Positions 52,875 through 60,979 of a stretch of 64,000 nucleotides of DNA are shown in pieces. The stretch lies in contig NZ_AP018724.1 of NCBI RefSeq assembly GCF_004001245.1, positions 984,501 to 1,048,500 on the forward strand, written 5' to 3'. Within the stretch, counting starts at the first letter, position 1. Every line of letters starts with the position of its first letter. The notes under the pieces were generated by a model, which saw only the letters and a program-made list of their open reading frames with translations, was not told the origin of the DNA and did not search any database. This DNA comes from Sulfurivermis fontis (GTDB lineage: Bacteria > Pseudomonadota > Gammaproteobacteria > Thiohalomonadales > Thiohalomonadaceae). The position numbers and the translations under genes are program-made.

Positions 52875-53629
52875 CAAGCCGACCCCCAACACCGGTCCTG
52901 CCAAGGGCACGACTTGCATGTGACATGGGTCGGCGTAGTGGCGTGTCGGGGCAGCAGCTCGCCCGCCTCGGTGGCGGTGATGACGCGCACGGCCCGGTCC
53001 GACATGCGCTGCGCGAGGCCACCGTCGAACGGCACGAGTTCGAACCACAGCTCCTGCGTGTCCTTGTTGATGGCGGTGAACAGCGCCGGATGGCGGGAGA
53101 TGCCGGGAACGTGCGCCTCCATGTAGGCCTGGTAGACGGCGATCTGGGCGGCGTAGATGGGTTTCGCCCGCGCCACCCCGTGCTTGACGGTCTCGCGCCA
53201 GGACTTGTCGTTCATCGTCTTGCACTCCCACAGCGCGGGATAAGCCAGCTCAAGGCTGGCGGGCCCGTTGGCGAGGATGCCGTCGACATGTCCCTGGATG
53301 CGGCCGCCGGCGGCGGCAAAGCCGAACTGCTCGTCGTTGGCCTTGCGCGTGTAGAGATCGAACCCCGCCAGGCGCAGCCAGCGGATCGCCAGCTCCTCCA
53401 GGGCATGGCCGACCTCGAACACCCGCAACACCCGCCCGGGCAGCTCGCGCCCCGGATCGACCGCGGCCTGGGCGTACTCGTACTGCAGGGCGCGCTCGCA
53501 GGCGGCCCCGAGGCGCGACGCGCCGAGGTAGAGGCGCGGCGCTTGAGCGGTCCGCTCGCGGGCCAGTGCCTCATCGATGACGGCCGTGACCTGTTCGTGG
53601 AATTTGGGGCGGTGGTTGTAATCGAGCAC
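52874..53629 (-). CDS. PD-(D/E)xK nuclease (Cas4/lambda-exonuclease-like)
   Basis: A 251-residue protein with a nuclease core: an acidic region GHVDGILANGPASLEL near 130, then ALWECKTMNDKSW near 150, the E-x-K half of the site. Three C-terminal cysteines (CKSCPWQDRC) could bind a metal cluster, as in AddB/Cas4-like enzymes. GTG 53629 is chosen because AGGAGG sits 5 bp upstream; a GTG two codons earlier overlaps it. It probably works in phage recombination with the RecA-like ATPase and helicase. Confidence 0.82.
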   Translation of the reverse strand: MLDYNHRPKFHEQVTAVIDEALARERTAQAPRLYLGASRLGAACERALQYEYAQAAVDPGRELPGRVLRVFEVGHALEELAIRWLRLAGFDLYTRKANDEQFGFAAAGGRIQGHVDGILANGPASLELAYPALWECKTMNDKSWRETVKHGVARAKPIYAAQIAVYQAYMEAHVPGISRHPALFTAINKDTQELWFELVPFDGGLAQRMSDRAVRVITATEAGELLPRHATTPTHVTCKSCPWQDRCWGSA

Positions 53630-53639
53630 GGGCACCTCC

Positions 53640-53996
53640 TCAGAACGGCACGTCATCGGGGGTGAGCTCCCGCAGGTTGTCGAAGTAGGCGGTGAGCACC
53701 ACGTCGACCATGTGCAGGATCTCCTCGCGGGAGTACGCCGCGAGCGACCGGTCCATGCCGATGGACGCCACGTACTCGCCAAGGCTGGGCAGCACGGCCT
53801 CCATCGCGGCCTTCTCGTTATGGGTGGGATCGATCACGACACCGCCTCCCGCCTTCAGTCGTTGCAGATGAATGTCCTGGCAGCGCATGGAGCAGAAGCG
53901 CTTGAACAGGCGCTTGCCGTCCGGCGCACGCGAGCCGTTCCTCGGCGACAGCCAGCAGAAGCCGCGTCCCTCTCGTCCGCAGATCGCGCATATCAC
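53640..53996 (-). CDS. Small zinc-binding phage protein (DUF6511-like)
   Basis: A 118-residue protein starting at GTG 53996 (GTGA overlap with the helicase stop). The N-terminus has two zinc knuckles (CAICGREGRGFCW and FCSMRCQDIH), followed by a helical part that ends LTAYFDNLRELTPDDVPF. It lies between helicase and nuclease genes and may be an accessory replication protein. Role unknown. Confidence 0.75.
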   Translation of the reverse strand: MICAICGREGRGFCWLSPRNGSRAPDGKRLFKRFCSMRCQDIHLQRLKAGGGVVIDPTHNEKAAMEAVLPSLGEYVASIGMDRSLAAYSREEILHMVDVVLTAYFDNLRELTPDDVPF

Positions 53997-55669
53997 GCCG
54001 CCCTCCGGTGTTCGTCGTTGGCTGCCAGCACAAGGCGATGGATCGACGACTTGTTGAACTGGAACGCGAGCAGCGCCGAGGCCTGGTAGCGGGTGAGCCC
54101 GAAGTCGGCGCGCATGGCCTGCGGCAGGTAGCGCAGCTGCTTCTCGGTGGGCGGTTCGTTGAGCCAGCGGCGGGTCTTGTGGGCGGTGTCGAGGGACTCG
54201 TTGTCGTTGAGCCAGTCGTCCGCCTTGGCCATGCAGACGCTGCGGTCGCCGACCGCCAGCAGACGGGGCGGAAGACTCCGGCCGCCACCGACCGCGTGCC
54301 AGCGCCCGTTGAGGAAGAAGATGCCGCCCCAGGCTTGGAGGCCGGTGGCCATCAAGGCATCGTCGCAGCCGAAGAGATCGCACCAGCGGAAGTTGGAGCG
54401 CTTGAGCAGGTCGATCTCCGTCATGACGAAGTCGTCCATGGCTTCCGCCTGCTCGGCCGGATCAATGGTCCACTCGAAGCCGCACAGTGGGCATTCGCGG
54501 CAGCCGAGCGGCACCGTCGCCTCGCAGGAGGGGCACTCCTTGGTGGGCGCCTGCCCCTGGTGCTGGTGGCCGTCCAGGTTGGCCTCCTGCTCCAGCGAGC
54601 CGTGCATGAGGGTCGCGGTGCCGAAGTCGAGGACGATGCAATCGGTCTTGACCACGCCGGGATGCTCGGCCGGATCGACGGTGCGCAGCCCCCGCCCGAT
54701 CATCTGGGTCAGCGTCGACTTGTGCGAGCTCGGGCGCAGCAGCACCACGCAGGAGGTAGGTGTGTAATCGTAGCCTTCAGTCAGCACCGCCACGTTGACG
54801 ACTACTTGTGCCTCGCCGCTTTCATATTCGGCGAGCCGGACCTTGCGCTCGGCGTCCGACAACTCGCCGTGGATGAGCACGGCGCGGATGCTGGCGGCGA
54901 CAAACGCGTCGGCCACGCACTGCGCGTGGGCCACGGTCGAACAGAACACGATGGTCTTGCGCTCGCCCGCCTTCTCGCGCCAGTGACGGATCACCGCGTC
55001 GGTGATCGGCGTCCTGTTGAGGATCGCCTCCACCTCGGTCATGTCGAAGTCGGTGGCGGTGCGGCGCACCTGGGCGAGGGCCGATTGCGCGCCGACATCG
55101 ATGACGAAGGTGCGCGGCGGCACCAGATGGCCGGAGGCGATGAGCTCGCCCAGGGTGATCTGGTCGGCCACGTTGCTGAAGACCTCCCGCAGCCCCTTGC
55201 CGTCGCTGCGTGCGGGCGTGGCCGTGGCGCCGAAGATCAGCGCCCTGGGGTTGCGCGACAGCACGCGATCGATCACGCGCCGATAGGACGGCGAGGCGGC
55301 ATGGTGCGCCTCGTCGACCACCAGCAGATCGAGCGTGGGCATCGCGTCGAGATGCGCGTCGCGTGAGAGCGTCTGCACCATCGCGAAGGTGGCGCGCCCG
55401 GCCCAGGACTTCTCCTTGGCATCGAACACCGAGGTCGCGACGCCCGGATTGACCCGGCCGAACTTCTCCCGGTTCTGGGCGGTGAGCTCATCGCGGTGCG
55501 CGAGGATGCAGGCCTTCGCGTCGGGCTCCTCCAACACGCCGCCGGCGACCGCCGACAGCATGATGGTCTTGCCGGAGCCGGTCGGGCCGATGGCCAGGGT
55601 GTTGCCGTGCAGGTAGAGCGCGGCGAGCGAGCGCTCCACCAGCAGGGCCTGACGGGGACGAAGCATCAT
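53993..55669 (-). CDS. DEAD/DEAH-box helicase (SF2, RadD-like)
   Basis: A 558-residue helicase: motif I GPTGSGKT (28-35), motif II VVDEAHH (117-123), motif III GATATPAR, and motif VI QMIGRGLRT near residue 315. A zinc ribbon (CPSCEATVPLGC, CPLCGFEW) follows, as in RadD-type SF2 helicases. The C-terminal 170 residues have no recognised domain. ATG 55669 or the adjoining ATG 55666 can start it, with AAGGGGG upstream. A replicative or branch-processing role is inferred. Confidence 0.9.
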   Translation of the reverse strand: MMLRPRQALLVERSLAALYLHGNTLAIGPTGSGKTIMLSAVAGGVLEEPDAKACILAHRDELTAQNREKFGRVNPGVATSVFDAKEKSWAGRATFAMVQTLSRDAHLDAMPTLDLLVVDEAHHAASPSYRRVIDRVLSRNPRALIFGATATPARSDGKGLREVFSNVADQITLGELIASGHLVPPRTFVIDVGAQSALAQVRRTATDFDMTEVEAILNRTPITDAVIRHWREKAGERKTIVFCSTVAHAQCVADAFVAASIRAVLIHGELSDAERKVRLAEYESGEAQVVVNVAVLTEGYDYTPTSCVVLLRPSSHKSTLTQMIGRGLRTVDPAEHPGVVKTDCIVLDFGTATLMHGSLEQEANLDGHQHQGQAPTKECPSCEATVPLGCRECPLCGFEWTIDPAEQAEAMDDFVMTEIDLLKRSNFRWCDLFGCDDALMATGLQAWGGIFFLNGRWHAVGGGRSLPPRLLAVGDRSVCMAKADDWLNDNESLDTAHKTRRWLNEPPTEKQLRYLPQAMRADFGLTRYQASALLAFQFNKSSIHRLVLAANDEHRRAA

Positions 55670-55683
55670 GCCGGCAGTCCCCC

Positions 55684-56280
55684 TTACTGCGCCCAGCTCG
55701 GACGGCCCGTGACCGGAGCGCGACCCGTGGCTTGGGCATATGCGTTGGGCGTGGTGGCCGAAGGCGCCGGCGCACGCGGTGCCCCCATCAGCGCGGCGTA
55801 GTCCTTGTGATCCGGCTGGATCGCCTGCTTGATGACGGCCTTGTCCTGGCCGTTCTGATCCTTCTCCCAATCGACCTTACCGAGGAACTCGATGCCGTCG
55901 AGGTCGGCGAACCCGGCGATGCGCCGCGCGTTCTGGGCCTGGGGGCTGGCGTCGCCCGGATGGACGCCGCGCGCGGAGTTCAGGATCGCCTTGACGAAGG
56001 CGCGGCCCATGTTGGCCCACTCGGGACCCTTGGGGCTGTAGAGACCGATCAGCGACCACAGCTTGCGACGGGCGTACTCACCCTCCATCACCACGAACTC
56101 GCAGTTGAGGTACACCGAGCCGGTGTTGTCGTTGCGGGTGGCGTAGCCGCCGGTCCAGCCCTGGCTCGCATCGTCGAAGCCGCCCGGGCGAATGGTCATG
56201 CGCACGCGCACCAGCGTGCCCTTGGGGATCAGGTCGAACGAAGACTGCTCGTTGGCATCGTTGAAATCGAAATAACTCAT
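55684..56280 (-). CDS. Phage protein beside RecA-like ATPase, possible ssDNA-binding protein
   Basis: A 198-residue protein starting MSYFDFNDANEQSSFDLIPK, then beta-rich KGTLVRVRMTIRPGGFDD and SVYLNCEFVVMEGEYARRKL, and a flexible Ala/Pro/Thr-rich C-terminus. The OB-like strands and disordered tail suit a single-strand-binding or annealing partner for the neighbouring RecA-like ATPase. Assignment is by position and composition. Confidence 0.6.
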   Translation of the reverse strand: MSYFDFNDANEQSSFDLIPKGTLVRVRMTIRPGGFDDASQGWTGGYATRNDNTGSVYLNCEFVVMEGEYARRKLWSLIGLYSPKGPEWANMGRAFVKAILNSARGVHPGDASPQAQNARRIAGFADLDGIEFLGKVDWEKDQNGQDKAVIKQAIQPDHKDYAALMGAPRAPAPSATTPNAYAQATGRAPVTGRPSWAQ

Positions 56281-56292
56281 GGTCGTGGCTCC

Positions 56293-57150
56293 TTATTGCT
56301 GTACGGGTTCGGAAGGCGCGGGGCGCGCGAAGTCGAGGCGTTCGAGGGCGGGGCGCGCGGGGCTGGCGATCTTGGCCATCAGCCGGCCGAGGTGCGGTTC
56401 CTCGATCTGGTCGAGGCGGCCGGAGCGGTCCTTGGCGGGGTAGCCCCAGGGGTTGAGCGTGTGGCAGACGAAGGCGCGGTAGGCGCTGCCGTCGTCGGCC
56501 TTGAGCTCGGCCAGCGTCACCACCTCGTCGACGATGCCGGGCAGCTCGAGCCCGGTCTTGGAGCCGTCGATCTGCAGCTGGAAGACGCGGCGATTGAAGT
56601 CGTCGAGACGCTCGTCGAGGATGCCGACGAACCACACGTTCTTGCCGCGGGTGTGCTGTAGGTGGGTGAGCCAGGCGATCATCTCCTGGCCCATCAGGCC
56701 GTAAGCGCCGCGTGTGTCCGGCTTGCCGGTCTTCTCCGAGTAGGCCTGCGGCTGGCCCTTGCACCATTGCAGGCACAGGCGCCCGGCGACGGTGATCGAG
56801 TCGACGAACACCGTGTCGTAGCGGTCGAGCACGGACGGGTCGCCGAAGCGCGCGCAGACGGCATCGAAGTGGGCCTGGCTGAAGGGCTGGTCCTCGCGCA
56901 GCGCCGGGTTCGGACCGCCGATGAACACCGCGAAGTCGCGGCACTCCTGCCAGGTGCGCGGGCGGATGGTGTCGCCGGCCCACCCCTCGACGGCGAGGTC
57001 GCCCGCCTCGAGGTCGAAGAACAAGGTGGCCTCGGGCGCCAGGGTCCAGAGCTGCGAGGTCTTGCCGATGCCGCTCTTGCCGACCAGCACGCCTTTCACG
57101 CCGCGCTTCTCGGCCAGACGCTGGTCGGCGGAGATGATGGGGAGGCTCAT
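56293..57150 (-). CDS. RecA-like AAA ATPase (Sak4-type)
   Basis: A 285-residue protein with Walker A VGKSGIGKTS near residue 23, FFDLEAGDLAVEGW near 45 and Walker B-like DTVFVDSITVAG near 120. The small size and the single RecA core match Sak4-like phage recombinases, which promote single-strand annealing with a partner SSB. It is followed by the putative SSB-like gene. ATG 57150 has GGAGG near it. Confidence 0.82.
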   Translation of the reverse strand: MSLPIISADQRLAEKRGVKGVLVGKSGIGKTSQLWTLAPEATLFFDLEAGDLAVEGWAGDTIRPRTWQECRDFAVFIGGPNPALREDQPFSQAHFDAVCARFGDPSVLDRYDTVFVDSITVAGRLCLQWCKGQPQAYSEKTGKPDTRGAYGLMGQEMIAWLTHLQHTRGKNVWFVGILDERLDDFNRRVFQLQIDGSKTGLELPGIVDEVVTLAELKADDGSAYRAFVCHTLNPWGYPAKDRSGRLDQIEEPHLGRLMAKIASPARPALERLDFARPAPSEPVQQ

Positions 57151-57428
57151 GAGCGGCCTCCTTTGTCGGCGAACGCGTGTCCGATCCGGTGTGCGCCGAG
57201 TGCGCCGTGTTTGCGGGCGAGGTCGTAGAGCTCCCGCAGAGCGTTCATGCGGCGGCTGATGGGCCGGACCTCGTTTTCGAGGGCGATGACGGCGAAGGCG
57301 ATCTGATCCAGGGTGGCATCTTCGATTGCCACGTCGGCGCCATTCGTCCCGATCCGTTCCGGCAGGGACTCCAGCAGATAGGGGTGCTGCTTTTTCAGCT
57401 TGTCGAGCAAAGTGCGGTTCTTGAACAT
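57147..57428 (-). CDS. Small phage protein of unknown function
   Basis: A 93-residue protein: MFKNRTLLDKLKKQHPYLLE, SLPERIGTNGADVAIEDATL, then a helical C-terminus (RPISRRMNALRELYDLARKH). ATG 57428 has GGAGGAG 8 bp upstream; GTG 57437, overlapping the previous stop, is an alternative. No family recognised. Confidence 0.68.
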   Translation of the reverse strand: MFKNRTLLDKLKKQHPYLLESLPERIGTNGADVAIEDATLDQIAFAVIALENEVRPISRRMNALRELYDLARKHGALGAHRIGHAFADKGGRS

Positions 57429-57433
57429 GACGG

Positions 57434-57904
57434 TCACTCCTCCAGCAGGGCGAGACGGAATCCGGGCTTGCCGGTCTTGAGCGTGCGGGCGGGGGCGAAG
57501 GCGCTCTTCAGCGATTCGGGCCAGGCGTTGAACTTGGTCTCGGAGACGCGGTAGGCGGTCTCGACGTACTCGGCCGGGTCCTCGCCGCCCTCAGCGATAC
57601 GGCGCACGATCTCGGCGAGCCGCTTCTGATCCCACTCGACCCGCTTGGGAAGGTCGGCGGTGACGCGCACGCGGCCGTCGTCGAAATGCACGACGCCGGT
57701 GTCCTTACCGGCGGCCATGCGCAGGGCATGGGCGCGGTCGGCGTACTTCATATCCAGCGCGCGTTCGAGGTGCTCGACGATGGCCTTGGCGGCCGAGAGC
57801 AGATCGGCGGCATCGTTCTTGAGCTGGAACAGCGCCTCGCTTTGCAGCGCGGCGAGCTCGCCGGCCGGCGTGGCGAGAACCTGGTCGGGGGTGAGGCGGC
57901 TCAT
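57434..57904 (-). CDS. Phage protein of unknown function
   Basis: A 156-residue protein: MSRLTPDQVLATPAGELAAL, KNDAADLLSAAKAIVEHLER, then KDTGVVHFDDGRVRVTADLP and KRVEWDQKRLAEIVRRIAEG. It is mostly helical, with a short central beta part. It is common in prophages at this place but not characterised. ATG 57904 overlaps the AlpA-like stop by 4 bp. Confidence 0.7.
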   Translation of the reverse strand: MSRLTPDQVLATPAGELAALQSEALFQLKNDAADLLSAAKAIVEHLERALDMKYADRAHALRMAAGKDTGVVHFDDGRVRVTADLPKRVEWDQKRLAEIVRRIAEGGEDPAEYVETAYRVSETKFNAWPESLKSAFAPARTLKTGKPGFRLALLEE

Positions 57905-58113
57905 GCCACACCTCCCGCGCCGACGCGCTCGGAGGTGCTCTTGCGCAGGCACTCCGCCTCGTAGGACTCGACGTCCTCGACACGGTAGAGCACGCGCCCC
58001 TGGATCTTGAGAAAGACCGGCCCGATTCCTTCGGAGCGCCAGCGTTCCAAGGTGGCTTCGCTGACGCCCCAACGGTCGGCCAGTTGGCGTTGGTTGAGGT
58101 GTTTGATACTCAC
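57901..58113 (-). CDS. AlpA/MerR-type small DNA-binding protein
   Basis: A 70-residue protein with a MerR-like helix-turn-helix: LNQRQLADRWGVSEATLERW, RSEGIGPVFLKIQGRVLYRV, EDVESYEAECLRKS. It starts at GTG 58113 with AAGGAG 7 bp upstream. AlpA-like proteins act as excisionases or transcription activators. As first gene of the early operon it may bind the GGGCAAA repeats just upstream; that is a guess. Confidence 0.82.
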   Translation of the reverse strand: MSIKHLNQRQLADRWGVSEATLERWRSEGIGPVFLKIQGRVLYRVEDVESYEAECLRKSTSERVGAGGVA

Positions 58114-58170
58114 GATTCGCTCCTTACGGGTTGTTGCGGAAACGTGAGGTCATTCTGGGTTTCAGGGGGT

Positions 58171-58220
58171 GGGCAAACCGGCGGGCAAAGCGGGCAGGAT
58201 GGGCGGGCAAATCGTGCAAA
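58171..58220. repeat. GGGCAAA direct repeats upstream of early operon
   Basis: GGGCAAA occurs at 58171, 58183 and 58205, with variants GGGCAGG (58192) and GTGCAAA (58214). The steps alternate 12, 9, 13, 9 bp. They lie 58-107 bp upstream of the AlpA-like start codon, suitable for an operator or activator site. Confidence 0.5.
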
Positions 58221-58240
58221 TCGGCCATGCGCAGAGACGG

Positions 58241-58276
58241 AAAAGAAAAAGGCCCGGAGTGGTTGGCTCCGGGCCC
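58241..58276 (-). terminator. Rho-independent terminator
   Basis: Minus strand stem GGCCCGGAG / CTCCGGGCC (58252-58260 and 58268-58276), 7-nt loop, followed by TTTTTCTTTTCC. It ends the transcript of the DUF2188 gene, and so separates the gene group at 58303-60781 from the early operon below. Confidence 0.85.
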
Positions 58277-58302
58277 TTATCGGGGGTGGAAATGCGGGGT
58301 GG

Positions 58303-58527
58303 TCAGCCGGGAGGCGGGAACGGATCTTTGCCGTAGCTGTTGCGCTCGCGGATCTTCCCGTCCTCGCCCTGGATGAGCACCTCGCTGCCCTGGTTGCGCG
58401 CGATGTCGCGTGCGCGCTCGAAGGCTTCCTGTTGCGTATCGTGTACGGAGGTCAGGCGGTCGTTGCCTTCCCCCCGGACACCCCACTTGTCGCCGTTGCG
58501 GACGACCCACTGGTTCTTACCACTCAT
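58303..58527 (-). CDS. DUF2188 domain protein
   Basis: A 74-residue protein: MSGKNQWVVRNGDKWGVRGE, then a helix QQEAFERARDIARNQGSEVL and IQGEDGKIRERNSYGKDPFP. This is the DUF2188 pattern (a small double-stranded-RNA-binding-like or stress-type protein of unknown function). ATG 58527 is internal to a longer open frame; the upstream part is not similar to the family. It is followed by a terminator. Confidence 0.85.
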   Translation of the reverse strand: MSGKNQWVVRNGDKWGVRGEGNDRLTSVHDTQQEAFERARDIARNQGSEVLIQGEDGKIRERNSYGKDPFPPPG

Positions 58528-58592
58528 GTCATTCACCTCATCGAGATCGAAGTTGAACTGCCGGATGAAAGGATTGCGCTTCGTTGGGTGCA

Positions 58593-59549
58593 TCACCTCC
58601 TTTGGTCGTTGACGAATTCGGGTTTCAGCCAATAGTGACCGTCGTTGTCGTGGGCGACGAAGGTGCGGTAGACGGCCTTGTGCCGCTTGCAGATGTCCGC
58701 GCCCTTGCACTTGTCGACATCGATTTCCAAAGCGTCGGCGATGGTGCGTTTATGGACGGGATCGCCGCCGCCCTGCGCGAGTACCGAAAGAAAGCCGTAG
58801 ACCTGGGGCGACAGTGCGTGCCGCTCTCCGTCGATCAGTGCGATGCGGCCGGAGTGCATGAGCCGCAGGGAGGTTTCCGAATCCCGTTCGCCGATCCCGG
58901 CGGAACCGTCGAGGTATGCGTCGAGATTCTCGATGACGAAGCCGGCCTTGCGGAGATGCGCCACGGCACGCAGCGGAACGACGAGATGGCCGGCGGCCTG
59001 GATCGCTTGGGCGACGTCGGGTGTAGTGGTGATGAGGACGCCGCAGCCGGGTGCGCAGGCGGTGCGCAAACGAGCTTCGATGATGGGCGTCAAGGCCGGG
59101 TCGCTCAGCCTCCGACCGAAGAAGATAGTGCGCCGCTTTCGTCGATGTTCGATCTCGCCCAGGCGCCACAGCGCTGTCGGAACCATCTCTTCATGTTGAT
59201 ACCGTCCCGCAAGGCCCAGGGCCGAGGCGAGCCACCGGACGATGCGCGTGATGTCCACCCTGAGCCGTGTCACTTGATCACTGGCCAGATCCACCCAGCC
59301 GCAGTCCGTGCAGTACCCCTGGCGGCCTCCTTGCTCGAAGCGAATCCCCTCCAGATCGCCCATTCCGCACCAGGGACAGAGGATGCTCGATCCGACACCA
59401 TCACCCGCCCCGATGGCGCCGAGGTCGAGGAGATGCCGATAAGCATCCATTTGTCCGGAATACCGGGCGGCATCCGGATGGAGGCTTCCCTCGGATTCCT
59501 CGACGAGCCCGCAGAGCAGGCCGAAGGCGATGTCGTTGCGCGCCTGCAC
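58593..59549 (-). CDS. Unrecognised zinc-ribbon protein, cassette gene 2
   Basis: A 318-residue protein starting at GTG 59549. Cysteines CPWCGMGDLEG and CTDCGW (about 58-86) form a zinc ribbon. The middle region (about 130-235) has RRKRRTIFFGRRLSDPALTP and ITTTPDVAQAIQAAGHLVVP, suggesting an alpha/beta domain. The C-terminus contains a winged-helix-like part (PQVYGFLSVLAQGGGDPVHK, TIADALEIDVDKCKG). It lies 8 bp after its partner and appears co-transcribed. I do not recognise the family; DNA or nucleotide binding is possible. Confidence 0.75.
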   Translation of the reverse strand: MQARNDIAFGLLCGLVEESEGSLHPDAARYSGQMDAYRHLLDLGAIGAGDGVGSSILCPWCGMGDLEGIRFEQGGRQGYCTDCGWVDLASDQVTRLRVDITRIVRWLASALGLAGRYQHEEMVPTALWRLGEIEHRRKRRTIFFGRRLSDPALTPIIEARLRTACAPGCGVLITTTPDVAQAIQAAGHLVVPLRAVAHLRKAGFVIENLDAYLDGSAGIGERDSETSLRLMHSGRIALIDGERHALSPQVYGFLSVLAQGGGDPVHKRTIADALEIDVDKCKGADICKRHKAVYRTFVAHDNDGHYWLKPEFVNDQRR

Positions 59550-59557
59550 GGCGGCTT

Positions 59558-60781
59558 CTACGCGACCAGGGCCAGTTCGACCTCGGTCGGTTCGGAGACG
59601 CGCCAGGCACGCAGGAGGCGCTCAGCGAGCTTGGCGTCCTCCTCTGCCATGTCCTGGAGGTTGGAGATCCCCGATTGCTTGAGGTCGATGTTCAGTACGC
59701 GACCGCGCTTGCCCATTTCGGCAGGGGCGAAATAGATGCTGATGAGGGCCTCGACGATATTGAACGGACCGCGGAACAGGTCGTGGTCCTTCAGGTGGGC
59801 GCTCGATGCAGCGAGCACGCAGTGTTCGGCCTGATCCGCCGGTACGCCTACCCAGAAGTCGCAGATCGGCGCCCTCGTGCTCCTGAGCCGGGCGCGGCGG
59901 AGGCGAATGCGATCAATGCCGTGGGCGGCGAGGTCGATGTCGCTGTCCTCCGGAAGGTCCAAGCCGTGCCGCAGCCGGTTGAGATAGAACATCGGCTGCT
60001 TCACTGCCTCGGGCTTGACCTCCTGTTTCAGCAGATGGCGTGCGAAGAGCGTCACCAGCGGCTGGTGGACCTTGGCTCCGCCCCGGCCGACGGTGTCGAC
60101 GATGCCGGATGCGGGGAAGTAGACCAGCGCGAGATTGGTCGCCGGGCGGGTCGTCCGGCGGCGCATGCCCTCTTCGACGAACTCCACCAGATCGTTGGGA
60201 TCGTCCTCCACGTAGACGCTGATCTGCACACCGCCGTCCAGGTGACGGTCGCAGACGTCTACGTGGCAGGCGCGCCGCGGTCCCTTGCGTTTCGAGAGCA
60301 CCTCGGACAAGGCGGCCTGCAATCCCTCGATGTCGGCAGCCTCTCGGGACACCGGCTCGGTCACCTTGATGGCTTGCCGTTTCCACGACCGCTTGCCGAC
60401 GCCGAGATCGAATTGGAGCAGCGCCTCGGCCGTCATGAAGGTTTGCGGCCAGTTCACCAACACCCACATGGCCCGCTCGGCGTGGTTGCGGAGCTGTCCG
60501 AAGTCCTCCCGAATAGCCACGTCGTTGTCGCTGGCGTTGAGGATCGCATCGATGCCTTTCTGGGTCGCGAGGGCGTGGACATGGCGCAGCTCGGCGTGCA
60601 GCAGGGCCTGTTGATCCGGTTCGAGTTCCTCCAGGAGGGCGATCAGGGCATCGGAAAATGCCTTTTCCTCGGCGCTCCAGTCGAAAGATTCGGGGATGGC
60701 GATGGAACGGGAGGACAGATACGCCTGCCAAGTGGTGGCCGGAACCTGACGGGCGAGGTGACGAGGGTTGAACGCGGTCAT
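59558..60781 (-). CDS. Unrecognised protein, cassette gene 1
   Basis: A 407-residue protein: MTAFNPRHLARQVPATTWQA, SFDWSAEEKAFSDALIALLE, ERAMWVLVNWPQTFMTAEAL. The middle carries DGGVQISVYVEDDPNDLVEF and RPATNLALVYFPASGIVDTV. The C-terminus has NIVEALISIYFAPAEMGKRG. There are no membrane segments or clear nuclease motifs. It starts about 100 bp left of the divergent promoter region facing the XRE repressor gene. Function unknown; its place suggests a lysogenically or repressor-controlled phage gene. Confidence 0.75.
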   Translation of the reverse strand: MTAFNPRHLARQVPATTWQAYLSSRSIAIPESFDWSAEEKAFSDALIALLEELEPDQQALLHAELRHVHALATQKGIDAILNASDNDVAIREDFGQLRNHAERAMWVLVNWPQTFMTAEALLQFDLGVGKRSWKRQAIKVTEPVSREAADIEGLQAALSEVLSKRKGPRRACHVDVCDRHLDGGVQISVYVEDDPNDLVEFVEEGMRRRTTRPATNLALVYFPASGIVDTVGRGGAKVHQPLVTLFARHLLKQEVKPEAVKQPMFYLNRLRHGLDLPEDSDIDLAAHGIDRIRLRRARLRSTRAPICDFWVGVPADQAEHCVLAASSAHLKDHDLFRGPFNIVEALISIYFAPAEMGKRGRVLNIDLKQSGISNLQDMAEEDAKLAERLLRAWRVSEPTEVELALVA

Positions 60782-60862
60782 GCCTTTCTTCTCCTTCTTC
60801 GAGACGGACGGTGCCCGGCATGCCGCAACATCCCAGAAGTACTCCTAGACAGGGATATTATG

Positions 60863-60951
60863 CGTTCGGTGTGCCGAACGATTCGGATTATTGATGGCTT
60901 GTGCTGGGTTTGTCAAGCAGATACCAAATCGTTCGGTACAGAGGTATACTT
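60863..60951. promoter_or_regulatory. Divergent lysogeny control region with operator
   Basis: Leftward: TTGACA (minus, 60911-60916), 18 bp, AATAAT (60887-60892), a good sigma-70 promoter for gene 59558-60781. Its start of transcription falls near the perfect palindrome CGTTCGG-TGTG-CCGAACG (60863-60880). Rightward: a TATACT (60946-60951) with weak -35, preceded by a second CGTTCGG (60931-60937). The shared CGTTCGG boxes look like sites for the XRE repressor, acting on the leftward promoter and its own. Confidence 0.65.
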
Positions 60952-60979
60952 TCAGGCCATTCAGAGAACGAGGTGCCAC

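Noticed and set aside
59267-60979. Long + strand frame extending upstream of the XRE repressor
   Set aside because: It is antisense to two coding genes; the repressor domain begins at ATG 60980 with its own control region.
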